Assembly: GCA_028871455.1 (NCBI GenBank)
Contig: JAGWNF010000001.1
Location: 20,349-84,348 of the forward strand
Reading direction: 5' to 3'
Source of the DNA: Alphaproteobacteria bacterium
Lineage (GTDB): Bacteria; Pseudomonadota; Alphaproteobacteria; ATCC43930; CGMCC-115725
Length of the DNA stretch: 64,000 nt
Shown here: positions 46,404-55,676 of the stretch, piece after piece
How the letters are laid out: every line of letters starts with the position of its first letter
Numbering within the stretch: position 1 is the stretch's first letter
Made by a program: the position numbers and the translations under genes
The notes under the pieces: generated by a model
Databases searched by the model: none
The model's input: only the letters and a program-made list of their open reading frames with translations
What the model was told of the DNA's origin: nothing

Positions 46404-47630
46404 CTACTTGCGGCGTAGCCGCGATGCGAGCCGCAGGCGCAGCGCATTGAGCTTGATGAAGCCCTCGGCATCGCGCTGGTCGTAAACCTGATCGGCCTCG
46501 AAGGTCACGTGCGCGAGGCTATAGAGGCTGTTCGGCGATTTGCGTCCAACCACACGCACGGCGCCCTTGTAGAGCTTGAGCCGCACAGTGCCGGCGACGT
46601 TCTCCTGGCTCTTGTCGATAAGCGCCTGGAGCATGGCGCGCTCGGGCGAGAACCAGAAACCGTTGTAAATCAGCTCGGCATAGTGCGGCATGAGGTCGTC
46701 CTTGAGATGCGCCGCGCCGCGATCGAGCGTGATGCTCTCGATGCCGCGATGCGCCGCATGCATAATGGTACCGCCGGGAGTCTCGTAGACGCCCCGCGAC
46801 TTCATGCCGACGAAGCGATTCTCGACCAGATCGAGCCGGCCGATGCCGTGCTTGCCGCCGAGCTTATTGAGCCGCACGAGCAGCGCTGCCGGCGACAGCT
46901 TCTTGCCATCGACCGCGACCGGATCGCCCTTGGCAAATTCGATTTCGACGTATTCCGGCTGGTCCGGCGCTTTCTCGGGCGCGACCGTCCGGCTGTAGAC
47001 GAATTCCTCGGGCTCGTGCCACGGATTCTCGAGCGCTTTGCCTTCGGCCGAGATATGCAAAAGGTTGGCGTCGGTCGAGAACGGTGCTTCGCCGCGCTTG
47101 TCCTTTGCGATCGGAATCTGGTGGCGCTCGGCATATTCGATCAGCTTGGTGCGAGAGTTCAGGTCCCACTCGCGCCATGGCGCGATTACTTTGATGTCGG
47201 GCTTGAGTGCGTAATAGGTGAGCTCGAAACGCACCTGGTCGTTGCCCTTGCCGGTAGCGCCGTGAGCTACGGCATCGGCGCCGGTCGCCTCGGCAATCTC
47301 GATCTGACGCTTGGCGATCAGAGGCCGCGCGATCGAAGTGCCGAGCAGGTATTGGCCCTCGTAAAGCGCGTTCGCCCGGAACATCGGGAACACGAAATCG
47401 CGCACGAACTCTTCGCGCAGATCCTCGACGAAAATTTGCTTCACCCCCATGAGCTCGGCCTTCTTGCGCGCGGGGCTAAGCTCCTCGCCCTGGCCGATAT
47501 CGGCGGTAAAGGTCACTACTTCGCAGCCGTAGGTCTCCTGCAGCCAGCGCAGGATGACGGAGGTGTCGAGCCCACCCGAATAGGCGAGCACGACCTTTTT
47601 GACGGATTGGGTTTTCCCGGCGGCGATCAT
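46404..47630 (-). CDS. argG: Argininosuccinate synthase
   Basis: ATP-dependent joining of citrulline and aspartate, the step before argininosuccinate lyase. The PP-loop is [19 protein letters not shown] at the N-terminus. Other markers are [14 protein letters not shown] and [20 protein letters not shown]. 408 aa is normal. It lies 49 bases after mnmA on the same strand, the last gene of the cysE-isc-mnmA run; argH is not in the window. Confidence 0.97.
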   Translation of the reverse strand: MIAAGKTQSVKKVVLAYSGGLDTSVILRWLQETYGCEVVTFTADIGQGEELSPARKKAELMGVKQIFVEDLREEFVRDFVFPMFRANALYEGQYLLGTSIARPLIAKRQIEIAEATGADAVAHGATGKGNDQVRFELTYYALKPDIKVIAPWREWDLNSRTKLIEYAERHQIPIAKDKRGEAPFSTDANLLHISAEGKALENPWHEPEEFVYSRTVAPEKAPDQPEYVEIEFAKGDPVAVDGKKLSPAALLVRLNKLGGKHGIGRLDLVENRFVGMKSRGVYETPGGTIMHAAHRGIESITLDRGAAHLKDDLMPHYAELIYNGFWFSPERAMLQALIDKSQENVAGTVRLKLYKGAVRVVGRKSPNSLYSLAHVTFEADQVYDQRDAEGFIKLNALRLRLASRLRRK

Positions 47631-47679
47631 GGCGCCGCAGTATCGGTGAGCGCCGCGCGCCCGGCAAGCCTAGCGGCGA

Positions 47680-48765
47680 TCAGGCACGCGCGATCCAGCC
47701 GCCGCCCAGCACGCGATCGCCGTCATAGGCGACGCAGGCCTGGCCCGGCGCCACGCCGAAAGCCGGCTCGTCGAGCACGGCGGCACCGCGCTCTCCGTCA
47801 AGCGACAGCGTCGCGTCGAGTGGCAGCTGCGCCGAGCGCAGCTTGACGGCGACGCGCACGCCTGACCGGCCGGGATGCGGGCCGAGCCAACTGATACGAC
47901 GAAGCGGGACCCGCGTAGTGCCGAGGCGGTCACGCGGACCGACGATGACGCGCCGCCGGTCCGGATCGAGCCGCAGGACGTAAAGCGGCTCGCCGCCCGC
48001 AACGCCCAGCCCCTTACGCTGGCCGACGGTGAAATGGATGACGCCATCGTGCTGGCCGAGCACGTGGCCCGATTCGTCGACGACGTCGCCGGGCTCGGCG
48101 GCACCTGGCCGAAGCCTCTCGATGAGTTCGTCGTAGCGGCCGCTGGGCACGAAGCAGATATCCTGGCTGTCCGGCTTTTGCGCCACCGGCAGCGCAAATC
48201 GATCGGCCAGCGCGCGGGTCTCGTCCTTACTGAGCTCGCCGAGCGGGAACCGCAGGAACGCGAGCTGCTCGCGCGTCGTGCGATAGAGGAAATAGCTCTG
48301 GTCGCGAGACGCATCGGCGGCGCGGTGTAGCTCCGGCCCTTCCGGTCCATCGATGCGGCGCGCATAGTGGCCGGTGGCGAGCGCCCCGGCGCCGAGATCG
48401 CGCGCTACGGCCAGCAGATCGCGAAACTTCACCGTCTCGTTGCAGCGGACGCATGGCACCGGCGTCTCGCCAGCGACATAGGCGTCGGCGAAATCATCGA
48501 TTACCTCGGCGCGGAAGCGCTTCTCGTAGTCGAGCACGTAATGGGGGATGCCAAGCGCCCCGGCAACGCATGCGGCATCGCGGATATCCTGGCCGGCACA
48601 ACATGCGCCCTTGCGCCCAGTCGCCTGGCCATGATCGTAGAGCTGCAGCGTGACGCCGACGACGTCGCAGCCGCGCTCCACCAGCAGCGCCGCGACCGTC
48701 GAGCTATCGACACCGCCCGACATGGCGACGACAACGCGCACGCCGGGTGCAAGCGCCGCTTCCAT
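47680..48765 (-). CDS. mnmA: tRNA-specific 2-thiouridylase
   Basis: Installs the 2-thio group of tRNA wobble uridine, taking sulfur relayed from a cysteine desulfurase. The PP-loop is [17 protein letters not shown]. The catalytic cysteines lie in [12 protein letters not shown] and [22 protein letters not shown] appears as [15 protein letters not shown]. 361 aa. Its start overlaps the ferredoxin stop (TGATG), tying it to the isc genes that would supply the sulfur. Confidence 0.97.
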   Translation of the reverse strand: MEAALAPGVRVVVAMSGGVDSSTVAALLVERGCDVVGVTLQLYDHGQATGRKGACCAGQDIRDAACVAGALGIPHYVLDYEKRFRAEVIDDFADAYVAGETPVPCVRCNETVKFRDLLAVARDLGAGALATGHYARRIDGPEGPELHRAADASRDQSYFLYRTTREQLAFLRFPLGELSKDETRALADRFALPVAQKPDSQDICFVPSGRYDELIERLRPGAAEPGDVVDESGHVLGQHDGVIHFTVGQRKGLGVAGGEPLYVLRLDPDRRRVIVGPRDRLGTTRVPLRRISWLGPHPGRSGVRVAVKLRSAQLPLDATLSLDGERGAAVLDEPAFGVAPGQACVAYDGDRVLGGGWIARA

Positions 48766-49097
48766 CAGGTGCTCATCATATTGCGCGTCGCCTGCGGCAG
48801 GCGAACGATGAGGCCGTCGAGTTCCTCGGTCATGACGATCTGACAGCCAAGCCGCGATGTCTTGGTCAAGCCGAAGGCGAGATCGAGCATGTCCTCCTCA
48901 TCCTCGGTCGCATCCTTCAGCAGTTCGTACCATTCGGGTTCGACGATGACGTGGCAGGTCGAGCAGGCGAGCGAGCCTTCGCACGCTCCTTCAATGTCAA
49001 CGTCGTTGCGGTGTGCGATCTCGAGTACCGATAGGCCGATCGGCGCATCTACTGTCTTGCGGGTACCATCGCGCTCGATAAAGGTCAATTTGGGCAT
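48765..49097 (-). CDS. fdx: Isc-type [2Fe-2S] ferredoxin
   Basis: Electron donor for iron-sulfur cluster assembly. The ATG at 49097 gives [20 protein letters not shown]. Cluster ligands are [14 protein letters not shown] (Cys-x5-Cys-x2-Cys) plus the fourth in [13 protein letters not shown]. 110 aa is normal for the adrenodoxin/Fdx type. It follows the HscA-like remnant and overlaps mnmA. Confidence 0.95.
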   Translation of the reverse strand: MPKLTFIERDGTRKTVDAPIGLSVLEIAHRNDVDIEGACEGSLACSTCHVIVEPEWYELLKDATEDEEDMLDLAFGLTKTSRLGCQIVMTEELDGLIVRLPQATRNMMST

Positions 49098-49126
49098 ACG
49101 ATTCGATCCGCCATCCAAGCCAAAAG

Positions 49127-49567
49127 TCAGGGTGTCGTTATACCAGTCTGTGGCGCCAGATCCTCCGCCAACCGCGCCGCGCCCAGCACCGCCGCATCGG
49201 TGGCCCGATCACCACCCGCGATATCGTGCCGCGCCACCACTCGCAGAACCGCAAGGCCGGCCGCCCCCGCCGCAGCCGTCAGCGCCGTACCCGCGCGGCC
49301 GTCATGAGTCGCGATGACCACGTGCGTCACCGGGCGTGCCAGCTGCTTCTCGGCCCTTTCCCGCAGCGCCAATAAAATCGTCTCAAGGCCCTGCCCTGTT
49401 GTCTCGAGGCGCCGTGCGCCGTCCGCGCCTGGCAGGATCTCGGCGTTGCCGCCGAGGGCGATCGCCACCGCAGCCGAGCCGACCGCGAGGTCGATGCCGA
49501 CCGCAGCACCCGGACCGTCGGCCGAAAGCGGCCCGCCTTCGGGCTCCTCGATCTGAAACAGCTTCAT
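49127..49567 (-). CDS. Miniaturised HscA/Hsp70-like protein
   Basis: A 146-residue protein at the place of hscA, between iscA and fdx. Start ATG 49567 gives [13 protein letters not shown], like the HscA N-terminus (short LxQIxEP opening). [20 protein letters not shown] (23-42) matches the Hsp70 VGIDLGTTNSLVA strand pair, but the phosphate-binding GTTNS is replaced. [20 protein letters not shown] (82-101) and [13 protein letters not shown] correspond to VVITVPAYF...QRxxTxxAAxxAGLx[21 protein letters not shown] (126-138) corresponds to the end of an Hsp70 ATPase domain. The peptide-binding domain and most of subdomain II are absent. It is probably not an active ATPase. It could be a scaffold or a relic; homology is by eye. 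Confidence 0.6.
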   Translation of the reverse strand: MKLFQIEEPEGGPLSADGPGAAVGIDLAVGSAAVAIALGGNAEILPGADGARRLETTGQGLETILLALRERAEKQLARPVTHVVIATHDGRAGTALTAAAGAAGLAVLRVVARHDIAGGDRATDAAVLGAARLAEDLAPQTGITTP

Positions 49568-49580
49568 CGGCGTGCGCGGC

Positions 49581-49919
49581 TCAGACGTGGAATGACTCGC
49601 CGCAGCCGCACCGGCCTTTTTCATTCGGATTGCGGAAGGTAAAGCCCGATTGCAGCTTGTCTTCGACGTAGTCCATCTCCGTGCCGATGATGAACATCGT
49701 CGCCTTGGGATCGATCAGGATGGTCACACCCTTGTCCTCGATCACCTCGTCGAGTTTGTCCTTCTCGTCGGCATATTCGAGCGTATAGGTCAGGCCGGAG
49801 CAGCCGCGGCTGCGCACGCCGATTCGGATGCCCGCAGACGGCTTGCCGCGCTTGGCGAGCAGCGCCTGGATGCGCTTCGCCGCCGCGTCGGTCACCGTCA
49901 TTGCCTGTCTTAGGGCCAT
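49581..49919 (-). CDS. iscA: A-type iron-sulfur carrier (IscA/ErpA)
   Basis: Carries [2Fe-2S]/[4Fe-4S] clusters to targets. The ATG at 49919 has GGAGAG upstream. Three conserved cysteines are present: SRGCSGLTYTLEY (one) and GRCGCGESF (two) near the C-terminus. 112 aa. It lies 15 bases after the second cysteine desulfurase; iscU, normally between them, is missing. Confidence 0.93.
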   Translation of the reverse strand: MALRQAMTVTDAAAKRIQALLAKRGKPSAGIRIGVRSRGCSGLTYTLEYADEKDKLDEVIEDKGVTILIDPKATMFIIGTEMDYVEDKLQSGFTFRNPNEKGRCGCGESFHV

Positions 49920-49934
49920 CGGACTCTCCAATCC

Positions 49935-51146
49935 CTATGTAATGCCGGCGACCCGGCTTGTCACCGTCCCGCCGGCGCGCAGCCGCAGGACAGCTGTCGC
50001 CAGCGTATCGACAGCGAAATCGACCTCGGTGGCGGTGGTGAAGCGACCGAGGCCGATGCGCAGCGACGCCGCCGCGAGCTCATCGCCAACACCGAGCGCA
50101 CGCAGCACATAGGACGGTTCGACCTCGGCGGCGGTGCAGGCCGAGCCGGTCGACAGCGCCAGACCCGGACAGACCGCGATCAGGTCGACGGCAGTCAGCC
50201 CGGGAAAGCTGACATTGAGGTTGCCCGGCAGGCGGCGCTCGGCATGGCCGTTGAGCACGACGTCCGGCACCTTGGCACGCAGGCCGGTCAGGAACCGGCC
50301 GCGCAGTGCCAGCAGCCGCTGCGCCTCGGCCGTCATCTCGGCTTTCGCCAGGACCGCGGCCTGACCGAGACCGACGATCAAGGGCACCGGCAGGGTACCG
50401 GAGCGCATGCCGCGCTCCTGGCCGCCACCGTCGAACAGCGGCTCGATACGCGCGCGCGGCCGGCGACGCAGATAAAGCGCGCCGATGCCTTTGGGCCCGT
50501 AAACTTTGTGGCCCGAGATCGACATGAGATCGACGTCGAAATCGGCAACATCGAGCGCGATTTTCCCAACGGCCTGGGCGGCGTCGGTGTGGAACAAGGC
50601 GCCCTTGGCATGCGCCAGCGCCGCGATCTCCTTGATCGGCTGAATCACGCCGATCTCGTTATGTGCCGCCATCACCGAGACAATGGCGGTGTGCTCGTCG
50701 ATGGCGCGCGCCAAAACGTCGAGGTCAATAAGCCCATCGCGCTCGACCGGCAAGATGGTGACGCGAAAGCCGTCGCGCGCCAGCGTCTTGGCGCTCTCCA
50801 GCACGCATTTGTGCTCGGTGGCAAGCGTCACGACGCCGTCCTTGCCGAACTGGTGATGGAAGCGCGCCGCACCTTTCACCGCCATGTTGTTGGCTTCGGT
50901 CGCGCCCGAAGTGAAGACGATTTCGCGCGGATCGGCGCCGATGAGATCGGCGAGCTGCTCGCGCGCCCGCTCGACCGCCTGCTCGGCTTCGCGGCCGTAA
51001 GCATGCGTCAGCGAATGCGGATTGCCGAACTTCTCGGTGAACCACGGCAGCATCGCTTCAACGACGCGCGGATCGCAGGGCGTCGTCGCGTGATTGTCGA
51101 GATAGACCGGCATGGCGTTGGGCCGGCGGGCGATTGCGGCGGTCAT
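49935..51146 (-). CDS. iscS: Cysteine desulfurase IscS (second of a tandem pair)
   Basis: PLP enzyme releasing sulfur from cysteine as a persulfide. The ATG at 51146 overlaps the previous desulfurase stop (ATGA); upstream codons in the same frame are antisense-like noise over that gene. The PLP lysine is in SISGHKVYGPKGIGALYL and the persulfide Cys in LSTGSACTAAEVEPSYVL, the true IscS-type loop. VYLDNHATTPCDPRVVEAML opens the enzyme. 403 aa. It is the better IscS candidate of the two. Confidence 0.95.
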   Translation of the reverse strand: MTAAIARRPNAMPVYLDNHATTPCDPRVVEAMLPWFTEKFGNPHSLTHAYGREAEQAVERAREQLADLIGADPREIVFTSGATEANNMAVKGAARFHHQFGKDGVVTLATEHKCVLESAKTLARDGFRVTILPVERDGLIDLDVLARAIDEHTAIVSVMAAHNEIGVIQPIKEIAALAHAKGALFHTDAAQAVGKIALDVADFDVDLMSISGHKVYGPKGIGALYLRRRPRARIEPLFDGGGQERGMRSGTLPVPLIVGLGQAAVLAKAEMTAEAQRLLALRGRFLTGLRAKVPDVVLNGHAERRLPGNLNVSFPGLTAVDLIAVCPGLALSTGSACTAAEVEPSYVLRALGVGDELAAASLRIGLGRFTTATEVDFAVDTLATAVLRLRAGGTVTSRVAGIT

Positions 51147-52258
51147 GCGGCAGAGGCCCGCGTCCGGGCGTAGAGCGTGCCCCAGGCTTCGATCAACTGA
51201 TCGACCTCGGCGGCGGTCGTGGTCCGTCCCAGGCTGATGCGGATGGCGCACTCGGCATCGGCCTCGGGCACGTCCATCGCGTCGAGTACGTGGCTGCGGC
51301 GCACCTTGCCCGACGAGCAGGCGGCGCCGGCACTGACCATGACGCCGGCGAGGTCGAGCGCCATCACCTGGGTCGAGGCCGGCACGCGCGGCATGGCAAC
51401 GCAGATCGTGTTGGGCAGGCGCGGTGCCGCGGCGGCGTAAATCACGGCGTCGAGCGCGATCGCCGTGAGGCGCCGTTCGGCGTCGTCGCGCATAACCGCG
51501 ACCGCACGCCAGCTTTGCCGTTCCGCCGCGGCAAGCCGCGCCGTAGCGCCGAAACCACAAATGCCGGGCAGGTTCTCGGTACCGGCGCGCCGATTGCGCT
51601 CCTGACCGCCGCCGCGAATCAGCGGCATCGGGTCGAGGTCGGCCGAAACGACGAGTGCGCCGACGCCCATCGGTCCGCCGAGCTTGTGCGCCGACAGTGT
51701 CAGCAGATCGCAACCGAGCTGCCGGATGTCGACCGGCAGCTTGCCGGCGCCTTGCACCGCGTCGCAGTGAAGCAAGGCGCCGTGCGCATGGACGAGACGC
51801 GCCGCCTCGGCGACCGGCTGGATCGCACCGGTCTCGTTGTTGGCGAGCATCAGCGAGACCAGCGCAGGACGCCGGTCGGCGCCAAGCCAGCGTTCGAGCG
51901 CGGACAGATCGATCGCGCCGTCGCGGCTCGCCGGAATGCGCGGCGCATCCGGCACATTGGCCAGAACTGAGTTATGTTCGATAGCCGAAACCGCCAAACG
52001 TCGCTCCGGAAAGGCCCGCAGGGCCAGAATATTCGCCTCGGTGCCGCCCGACGTGAAGACGACCTCATCCGCCACAGCGCCGACCAGGGCCGCGACATCG
52101 GCGCGGGCGCGCTCGAGCAGCCGCCGCGCCTCACGGCCGGCGCGATGCACCGACGACGGATTACCGCACAGGGCCAGCGCCTGCGCCATGGCGGCAGCCG
52201 CCTCCGGCCGCACCGGCGCCGTCGCATTCCAATCGAGATAGGCCAGACCTGCCGGCAC
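51143..52258 (-). CDS. Cysteine desulfurase, NifS/IscS-like (first of a tandem pair)
   Basis: PLP-dependent aminotransferase-fold desulfurase of 371 aa. It begins AYLDWNATAPVRPEAAAAM; the PLP lysine is in LSAHKLGGPMGVGALVV, and the loop Cys in VSAGAACSSGKVRRSHVLDA. GGGQERNRRAGTENL is conserved. It is shorter and more divergent than the following IscS. Such pairs are seen next to iscR in alphaproteobacteria. Whether it serves cluster assembly, tRNA thiolation or another acceptor cannot be told. Confidence 0.92.
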   Translation of the reverse strand: MPAGLAYLDWNATAPVRPEAAAAMAQALALCGNPSSVHRAGREARRLLERARADVAALVGAVADEVVFTSGGTEANILALRAFPERRLAVSAIEHNSVLANVPDAPRIPASRDGAIDLSALERWLGADRRPALVSLMLANNETGAIQPVAEAARLVHAHGALLHCDAVQGAGKLPVDIRQLGCDLLTLSAHKLGGPMGVGALVVSADLDPMPLIRGGGQERNRRAGTENLPGICGFGATARLAAAERQSWRAVAVMRDDAERRLTAIALDAVIYAAAAPRLPNTICVAMPRVPASTQVMALDLAGVMVSAGAACSSGKVRRSHVLDAMDVPEADAECAIRISLGRTTTAAEVDQLIEAWGTLYARTRASAA

Positions 52259-52276
52259 GGCGAAGCGACCTCGATG

Positions 52277-52768
52277 TTACTGCGCCGCGATCGGCGAAGC
52301 AGGCTCGGCGACCGGCTGATCGGCGCATTCGCGATGCAGCGCGCCGCTGCTGCCGAGCAACCGGTTGGCGACCACGTCGGCTAGCGTGACCGAGCTCAGA
52401 TAGAGCCGGATCTGGTTGCCGAGCTCCTCCCACAGGTCGTGCGTCAGGCAGCGGCTCTTATTGCCGCTGCAACCGATCGGCGCACCCGGCGTGCAGCGCG
52501 TGGTGCGGATGGGTTCGTCGACCGCGAGAATGATATCGGAGATACGCGTGCCCTCGGCGCCGCGCGCGAGCAGGTAGCCGCCGCCCGGTCCGCGCACGCT
52601 CTTCACCAGACCCGCGCTGCGCAGCTTGGCGAATAGCTGCTCGAGATAGGACAGCGAGATCAACTGCCGTTCGGCGATCTCGGCCAGCGTAATCGGGTTG
52701 CCCTGCGCGTGTTTGGCGATATCGACCATCGCCATGACGGCATAACGTCCCTTGGTGCTGAGCCTCAT
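52277..52768 (-). CDS. iscR: Rrf2 family regulator IscR
   Basis: Winged-helix transcription factor that senses Fe-S status through a [2Fe-2S] cluster. MRLSTKGRYAVMAMVDIAKH and ISLSYLEQLFAKLRSAGLVK form the DNA-binding domain. Three cysteines (TRCTPGAPIGCSGNKSRC) and the following His (LTHDLWEEL) are the ligands. 163 aa. It lies one base after cysE, and an IscR-like site overlaps the promoter upstream of cysE, so autoregulation is likely. Confidence 0.95.
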   Translation of the reverse strand: MRLSTKGRYAVMAMVDIAKHAQGNPITLAEIAERQLISLSYLEQLFAKLRSAGLVKSVRGPGGGYLLARGAEGTRISDIILAVDEPIRTTRCTPGAPIGCSGNKSRCLTHDLWEELGNQIRLYLSSVTLADVVANRLLGSSGALHRECADQPVAEPASPIAAQ

Positions 52769-52769
52769 G

Positions 52770-53498
52770 TCAGTCCTCCACGCCCCGCAACAGGCGCCGC
52801 CCGGCGCGCGCCGAACGCGGCTCGGCCGGCAGATCCTTCGGGAATTCCGTCTTTTGCTCGAGTTCGGCGAGACGCTGCTTGAGATTGGCGACTTCGTCCA
52901 TCAGGCTGGCGACGCAGCGTGCGATCGGATCGGGCAAGTCATCGCACGGCGTGCCGTAAGGCAGGAACGCCTTCGGCGCTTCGGGCCGAACGCCGATCGG
53001 CCGTGCCGGAATGCCCGCAACCGTTTCGCCGGGCGCCACGGCATGGAGCACGACCGCATTGGCGCCGACGCGCGCCCCGGCGCCGATCGTGAAACCGCCG
53101 ATGATCTTGGCGCCGGCGCCGACGATGACACCGTCCTCGAGGGTCGGGTGGCGCTTGCCGCGGCTGGGCGAGGTGCCGCCGAGCGTCACGCCCTGATAGA
53201 GCGTCACGTCGTCGCCGATTTCCGTGGTCTCGCCGATCACCACGCCGGCACCGTGATCGATGAAGAGCCGTTGGCCGATCTGGGCGGCCGGATGGATCTC
53301 GATCAGCGTCAGGAACCGAGCCAGGTTCGACAGCCAGCGCGCGATAGTTTGGAAGCGGTACCGCCAGAGCCAATGGGCCACGCGGTGGAATACCACCGCG
53401 TGGAAGCCCGGATAGGCCAGCACAACTTCGAGGCGCGTCCGTGCCGCCGGATCGAGCCGCAGGATGGTGTCGATTTCGTCGCGCAAAGCTCTCAACAT
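52770..53498 (-). CDS. cysE: Serine O-acetyltransferase
   Basis: Makes O-acetylserine for cysteine synthesis, feeding the desulfurases encoded downstream. The left-handed beta-helix has hexapeptide repeats; the catalytic His-containing block is [20 protein letters not shown], then [36 protein letters not shown] is the N-terminal helical part. 242 aa. It is the first gene of the isc unit. Confidence 0.95.
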   Translation of the reverse strand: MLRALRDEIDTILRLDPAARTRLEVVLAYPGFHAVVFHRVAHWLWRYRFQTIARWLSNLARFLTLIEIHPAAQIGQRLFIDHGAGVVIGETTEIGDDVTLYQGVTLGGTSPSRGKRHPTLEDGVIVGAGAKIIGGFTIGAGARVGANAVVLHAVAPGETVAGIPARPIGVRPEAPKAFLPYGTPCDDLPDPIARCVASLMDEVANLKQRLAELEQKTEFPKDLPAEPRSARAGRRLLRGVED

Positions 53499-53588
53499 TT
53501 TGGGTCCCGCTTGCTATATGATCCGGTCGCCCGCGGCTCAAGTTGCACGGGAAAAGCGCCGCCGCGCATTGATTGATGCGACGGCCGG

Positions 53589-53621
53589 ACTATATCTACA
53601 CCTAGTAAGGCGGTCAACTTT
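53589..53621 (-). promoter_or_regulatory. Promoter of cysE-isc unit with overlapping IscR-like site
   Basis: On the minus strand TTGACC (53617-53612) and TATAGT (53594-53589) are exactly 17 bases apart. The sequence AAAGTTGACC followed by TTACTAGG (53621-53601) overlaps the -35 and resembles the type 1 IscR site of the E. coli iscR promoter (AGTTGACC...TTACT pattern). The predicted start is about 53582, 84 bases before cysE. Holo-IscR binding here would repress the unit when clusters are plentiful. Confidence 0.65.
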
Positions 53622-53696
53622 AGGGCCGTTTTCGTTGAAGAGTCCTTATGAATATGTGGTGTCAATCCCGAGTTTCCCACTGGGTTAAGCTTCATC

Positions 53697-54359
53697 ATGC
53701 CTGAATTGGTACTAACCGGCCCTGCGGGCCGGCTTGAGGCGCGTTACCACCCGTCGCGGATCGAGAATGCGCCGCTCGCGCTGATCCTGCACCCGCATCC
53801 GCAGCATGGCGGGACCATGCACAACAAGGTGGTCTACACCCTGTTCCATGTCTTCGCGCGCCGGGGATTTGCGACGCTGCGGTTCAATTTCCGCGGCGTC
53901 GGCAAGAGCCAGGGCAGCTACGGCAGCGGCGAAGGCGAGCTCGCCGACGCAGCGGCAGCGCTCGACTGGCTGCAGAACAACAATCCGGACGCCGAGCAGT
54001 GCTGGATCGCCGGCTTTTCATTCGGCGCTTGGATCGCCCTGCAACTGCTAGCGCGACGACCCGAATCGGACGCCTTTGTCGCGGTGGCGCCACCGGTCAA
54101 CCTGGTCGATTTCAACTTCCTCACGCGGCCGCCGGCTGCCGGCCTCATCGTCCAGGGCGACAAGGACCAAATCGTCGCGCCCGAGGGCGTCAAGGAACTG
54201 GCGCAGCGGCTGCAGAAGCAGCGCTCGCTCAAGATCGACTACCGGGCCATCGCCGGCGCCGATCATTTCTTCACCGATCGCCTCGACGCGCTGTCGGAAG
54301 CGGTGGAGGGCTACATCGCCGCGCGGCTGCGCACGGCGCGGGCCACCGCCAAGGTCTGA
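53697..54359 (+). CDS. Alpha/beta hydrolase
   Basis: Serine hydrolase of 220 aa, divergent from cysE. The oxyanion-region motif LILHPHPQHGGTMHNKVV is conserved in this bacterial family. The triad is visible: S108 in AGFSFGAW, D157 in QGDKDQIV, H190 in GADHFF. There is no signal peptide. The substrate is unknown. Neighbours of this type beside desulfurase/isc genes recur in alphaproteobacteria, but no functional link is established. Confidence 0.88.
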   Translation: MPELVLTGPAGRLEARYHPSRIENAPLALILHPHPQHGGTMHNKVVYTLFHVFARRGFATLRFNFRGVGKSQGSYGSGEGELADAAAALDWLQNNNPDAEQCWIAGFSFGAWIALQLLARRPESDAFVAVAPPVNLVDFNFLTRPPAAGLIVQGDKDQIVAPEGVKELAQRLQKQRSLKIDYRAIAGADHFFTDRLDALSEAVEGYIAARLRTARATAKV

Positions 54360-54368
54360 GCGGCCGTC

Positions 54369-55661
54369 TCACCCCGCGAAGGGGTCGTGCACCAAGATGG
54401 TGTCCTCGCGCTCCGGGCTGGTCGACAGCAAGGCCACGGGCGCGTCAATCAGCTCCTCGATCCGCCGGATATATTTGATCGCCAGCGCCGGCAGATCCGC
54501 CCAGCTGCGCGCGCCGCGCGTGCTCTCGCTCCATCCATCCATCGTCTCGTAGACCGGCTCGATCGCCGCCTGGAGATCGGCACGGGCCGGCAAGTAATCG
54601 AGCGTATCGCCGCGCAGCCGATAGCCGATGCACACTTTGATCTCGCGGAAACCGTCGAGCACGTCGAGCTTGGTTAGCGCGATGCCGTCGATGCCGGCGG
54701 TCTTGACCGCCTGTCGGACCATGACTGCGTCGAACCAGCCGCAACGCCGTTTGCGCCCGGTGACCACGCCGAATTCGCGACCGCGCTCACCGAGCGTCTG
54801 GCCGATCTTGTCGGTGAGCTCGGTCGGGAACGGGCCGCTGCCGACGCGCGTCGTGTAGGCCTTGGTGATGCCGAGGACGTAGCCGACCGCGGCGTGGCCG
54901 GTTCCGGCGCCCGACGCCGCCTCACCCGGATGGGTATGCGACGAGGTGACATAGGGATAGGTGCCGTGATCGACGTCGAGCATCACGCCCTGCGCGCCTT
55001 CGAACAGGATCCGCCTGCCAGCGCGGCGCGCTTCATCGAGACGCTCCCATACGCGATCGGCATAAGGCAGGACCTTGGGCGCGATCTCGAGCAGCGACTT
55101 GAGCAACGGCTCGCGCTGGACCTCGGCCGCGCCGAGGCCGCGCAGCAGAGCGTTGTGGTGCAGCAGCAGGGCGTCGAGCTTATCCGGCAGCGTCGCCGGA
55201 TCGGCGAGATCGCACAGCCGCAGCGCGCGGCGGCCGACCTTGTCCTCATAGGCGGGGCCGATACCGCGGCCCGTGGTGCCGATCTTGTAGGCGCCGCGCG
55301 CCTCCTCGCGCGCGCGATCGAGCTGACCGTGCGACGGCAGGATCAGCGTCGCGTTCTCGGCGACGCGCAGGCTCGCTGGCGTGACCGTAACGCCCCTGGC
55401 TGCGATATTGTCGATCTCCTTGATCAGCGCCCAGGGATCGACCACGACGCCATTGCCGATGATCGACAGCTTGCCGTCGCGCACCACGCCAGAAGGCAGC
55501 AGGCTCAGCCGGTGTTCGACGTTGCCGATGACGAGGGTATGTCCGGCGTTGTGGCCGCCCTGGAAGCGCACGACGACGTCGGCGCGCTCGCTCAGCCAGT
55601 CGACGATCTTTCCCTTGCCCTCGTCGCCCCATTGAGCGCCGATCACCGCGACATTCGCCAT
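54369..55661 (-). CDS. purA: Adenylosuccinate synthetase
   Basis: GTP-dependent first step from IMP to AMP. The N-terminal P-loop [14 protein letters not shown] holds the catalytic Asp (D13), and His41 lies in [26 protein letters not shown] and [18 protein letters not shown] are family signatures. 430 aa. It follows hisZ by 15 bases on the same strand, a usual alphaproteobacterial pair. Confidence 0.98.
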   Translation of the reverse strand: MANVAVIGAQWGDEGKGKIVDWLSERADVVVRFQGGHNAGHTLVIGNVEHRLSLLPSGVVRDGKLSIIGNGVVVDPWALIKEIDNIAARGVTVTPASLRVAENATLILPSHGQLDRAREEARGAYKIGTTGRGIGPAYEDKVGRRALRLCDLADPATLPDKLDALLLHHNALLRGLGAAEVQREPLLKSLLEIAPKVLPYADRVWERLDEARRAGRRILFEGAQGVMLDVDHGTYPYVTSSHTHPGEAASGAGTGHAAVGYVLGITKAYTTRVGSGPFPTELTDKIGQTLGERGREFGVVTGRKRRCGWFDAVMVRQAVKTAGIDGIALTKLDVLDGFREIKVCIGYRLRGDTLDYLPARADLQAAIEPVYETMDGWSESTRGARSWADLPALAIKYIRRIEELIDAPVALLSTSPEREDTILVHDPFAG

Positions 55662-55676
55662 TGTTGATCTCCGGCG

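Noticed and set aside
51147..51713. N-terminal extension of the second cysteine desulfurase
   Set aside because: The frame stays open upstream of the ATG at 51146 but covers the 3' part of the first desulfurase in another frame and reads as Arg-rich noise; ATGA overlap marks the true start.
53492..53698. Minus-strand 68-codon frame in the cysE/hydrolase gap
   Set aside because: It covers the cysE-isc promoter and IscR-like site and has no family resemblance.
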